Assembly (NCBI RefSeq): GCF_003345355.1
Contig: NZ_QQNB01000001.1
Location: 1,302,001-1,366,000 of the forward strand
DNA: 64,000 nucleotides
Reading direction: 5' to 3'
Source: Sphingomonas aracearum
Lineage (GTDB): Bacteria > Pseudomonadota > Alphaproteobacteria > Sphingomonadales > Sphingomonadaceae
Shown: positions 63,365-64,000 of the stretch, piece by piece
Numbering within the stretch: the first letter of the stretch is position 1
Layout: every line of letters begins with the position of its first letter
Notes under the pieces: model-generated
Seen by the model: the letters and a program-made list of their open reading frames with translations, nothing else
Database searches by the model: none
What the model was told of the DNA's origin: nothing
Program-made: the position numbers and the translations under genes

Positions 63365-63525
63365 TCCGCTCCACCTGGGCCTTGCCGCTGCTGCTGGGGG
63401 TGTCGTCGGTGATCGGCCTGATCACCGCGCTGGCCGGCGACGGGTGGCATGACTGGGTGGCCTGGGCGACGCTTGCCGCGCCGGTCGCCGCCACGATCTG
63501 GGCGATGCGGATTCAGCGTAGCTGA
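63361..63525 (+). CDS. Small membrane protein co-translated with PepSY protein
   Basis: A 54-residue protein (MIRSTWALPLLLGVSSVIGL...) with two predicted membrane helices separated by DGWHDW. Its ATG overlaps the PepSY stop (ATGA), and the pair is common in PepSY operons. Function unknown; a subunit or helper is plausible. Confidence 0.75.
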   Translation: MIRSTWALPLLLGVSSVIGLITALAGDGWHDWVAWATLAAPVAATIWAMRIQRS

Positions 63526-63615
63526 TACTCGCCTGCCAAGCCTGAAAATGGTGCGAGGAAGCAGGGTACGAAATCGCCCGCGCTGACGCAGGCCCTTCAG
63601 CCTTCGTCCAAAGGA

Positions 63616-63647
63616 AAGGGGCGCCGCTCCTGCGAGCGACGCCCCTT
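63616..63647 (-). terminator. Rho-independent terminator of rne
   Basis: On the minus strand AAGGGGCG...CGCCCCTT with an inner CGCTC/GAGCG stem forms a long hairpin followed by TCCTTT, 4 nt past the rne stop codon. Confidence 0.75.
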
Positions 63648-63651
63648 CCTG

Positions 63652-64000
63652 TCAGTTGCCGAAGGTCCGCTGCCACCAGCCTCGCCGCGGTGCAGCGCCG
63701 GGCTCGGCGTCGTTGCTCGCGGCCGCCGCGGGGTCTTCGGCAGGCGCCTCCGCGCTCGGCGCGGGCGCTTCCGCAACCGGTGCTTCCGGCTCCGCTACCT
63801 GCACATCGGCATTGCCGGCGGGCGTTTCGGCCGGAGCTTCGGGCGCCGCGGCCTTGCGGCGGCTGCGCTTCGGCTTGGCCGGCGCCTCCTCGGCGGTCGC
63901 GCCATCGGGCTCGGCAGGCGTCTCGGCGGAAGCCGCCTTGCGCCGGGTGCGCTTCGGCTTGGGCGCGGGCTCCTCGGCAGCGGCGGGCGCTTCGCCCGCA
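63652..64000 (-). CDS. rne: Ribonuclease E, C-terminal end (truncated by window edge)
   Basis: The last 115 residues of a protein that continues beyond the window. The segment is Ala-, Pro- and Glu-rich with two basic blocks, PAPKPKRTRRKAAS and PAKPKRSRRKAAAP, and ends in PRRGWWQRTFGN. The final W-W-Q-R-T-F-G pattern is typical of RNase E in sphingomonads. The tail is unstructured and would carry RNA- and degradosome-binding segments; the catalytic domain lies off the window. No start codon is in view, which is why simple ORF finding misses it. A terminator follows its stop. Confidence 0.8.
   Translation of the reverse strand, partial: AGEAPAAAEEPAPKPKRTRRKAASAETPAEPDGATAEEAPAKPKRSRRKAAAPEAPAETPAGNADVQVAEPEAPVAEAPAPSAEAPAEDPAAAASNDAEPGAAPRRGWWQRTFGN

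Overview
The window looks like chromosomal DNA of a sphingomonad (Alphaproteobacteria, Sphingomonas or a close relative). GC content is high and genes are tightly packed, often with ATGA or GTGA overlaps. Gene pairs typical of the family are present: Ppx/GppA with RlmE, and TonB receptor with tryptophan-halogenase, SapC and cupin genes. An RNase E tail ending in RRGWWQRTFGN fits as well. The assignment rests on gene content, not on a marker gene.

Region 1 (1-19.3 kb) is a sugar catabolic island. Secreted GH35 beta-galactosidase and GH51 arabinofuranosidase, a periplasmic mutarotase and a FucP-type permease supply D-galactose and L-arabinose. A shared dehydrogenase, SMP-30 lactonase and IlvD/Edd dehydratase oxidise both sugars. 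The route then splits: DgoK and DgoA for the C6 product (De Ley-Doudoroff), AraD1/GguC and a semialdehyde dehydrogenase for the C5 product (Weimberg type). A FadR-type GntR regulator sits inside the island, and three divergent promoters carry a GTCWGAC palindrome. A partial LutC, a type II NADH dehydrogenase, an IclR regulator and an SDR are also here.

Region 2 (19.3-38 kb) is mostly housekeeping: tRNA-Gln, Ppx/GppA, RlmE, NnrD, a histidine phosphatase, RpoZ, a phospholipase D and Kup. Three of the four usual ligase-associated DNA-repair genes are present (MBL exonuclease, Lhr-like helicase, PdeM); the ATP-dependent ligase is not. A chemotaxis receptor gene is frameshifted. At about 22 kb a strong minus-strand promoter precedes about 350 nt of protein-free, highly structured sequence that I cannot assign to a known RNA.

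Region 3 (37-41.5 kb) holds a TonB receptor and PhoD phosphatase operon behind four CTGTCAT-like repeats at exact 11-bp spacing, that is, two tandem Pho boxes.

Region 4 (41.4-57.6 kb) looks like a beta-glucan utilisation locus: a beta-helix protein, GH16, an MFS transporter, GH3, a large TonB receptor, two flavin-dependent halogenase-like proteins, SapC, a cupin and a LacI regulator. Two perfect GTGAACGTTCAC palindromes lie in the GH3/TonB divergent promoter.

Region 5 (57.6-64 kb) has a CPA2 antiporter, DUF485-ActP acetate uptake, a PepSY membrane protein and the 3' end of rne. Between actP and the PepSY gene lies what I read as a fossil type I-C CRISPR-Cas locus: a cas3 gene that keeps its HD domain and only a scrap of helicase, running directly into three decayed CRISPR repeats with 34- and 33-nt spacers. 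All motif and boundary calls were made by eye.
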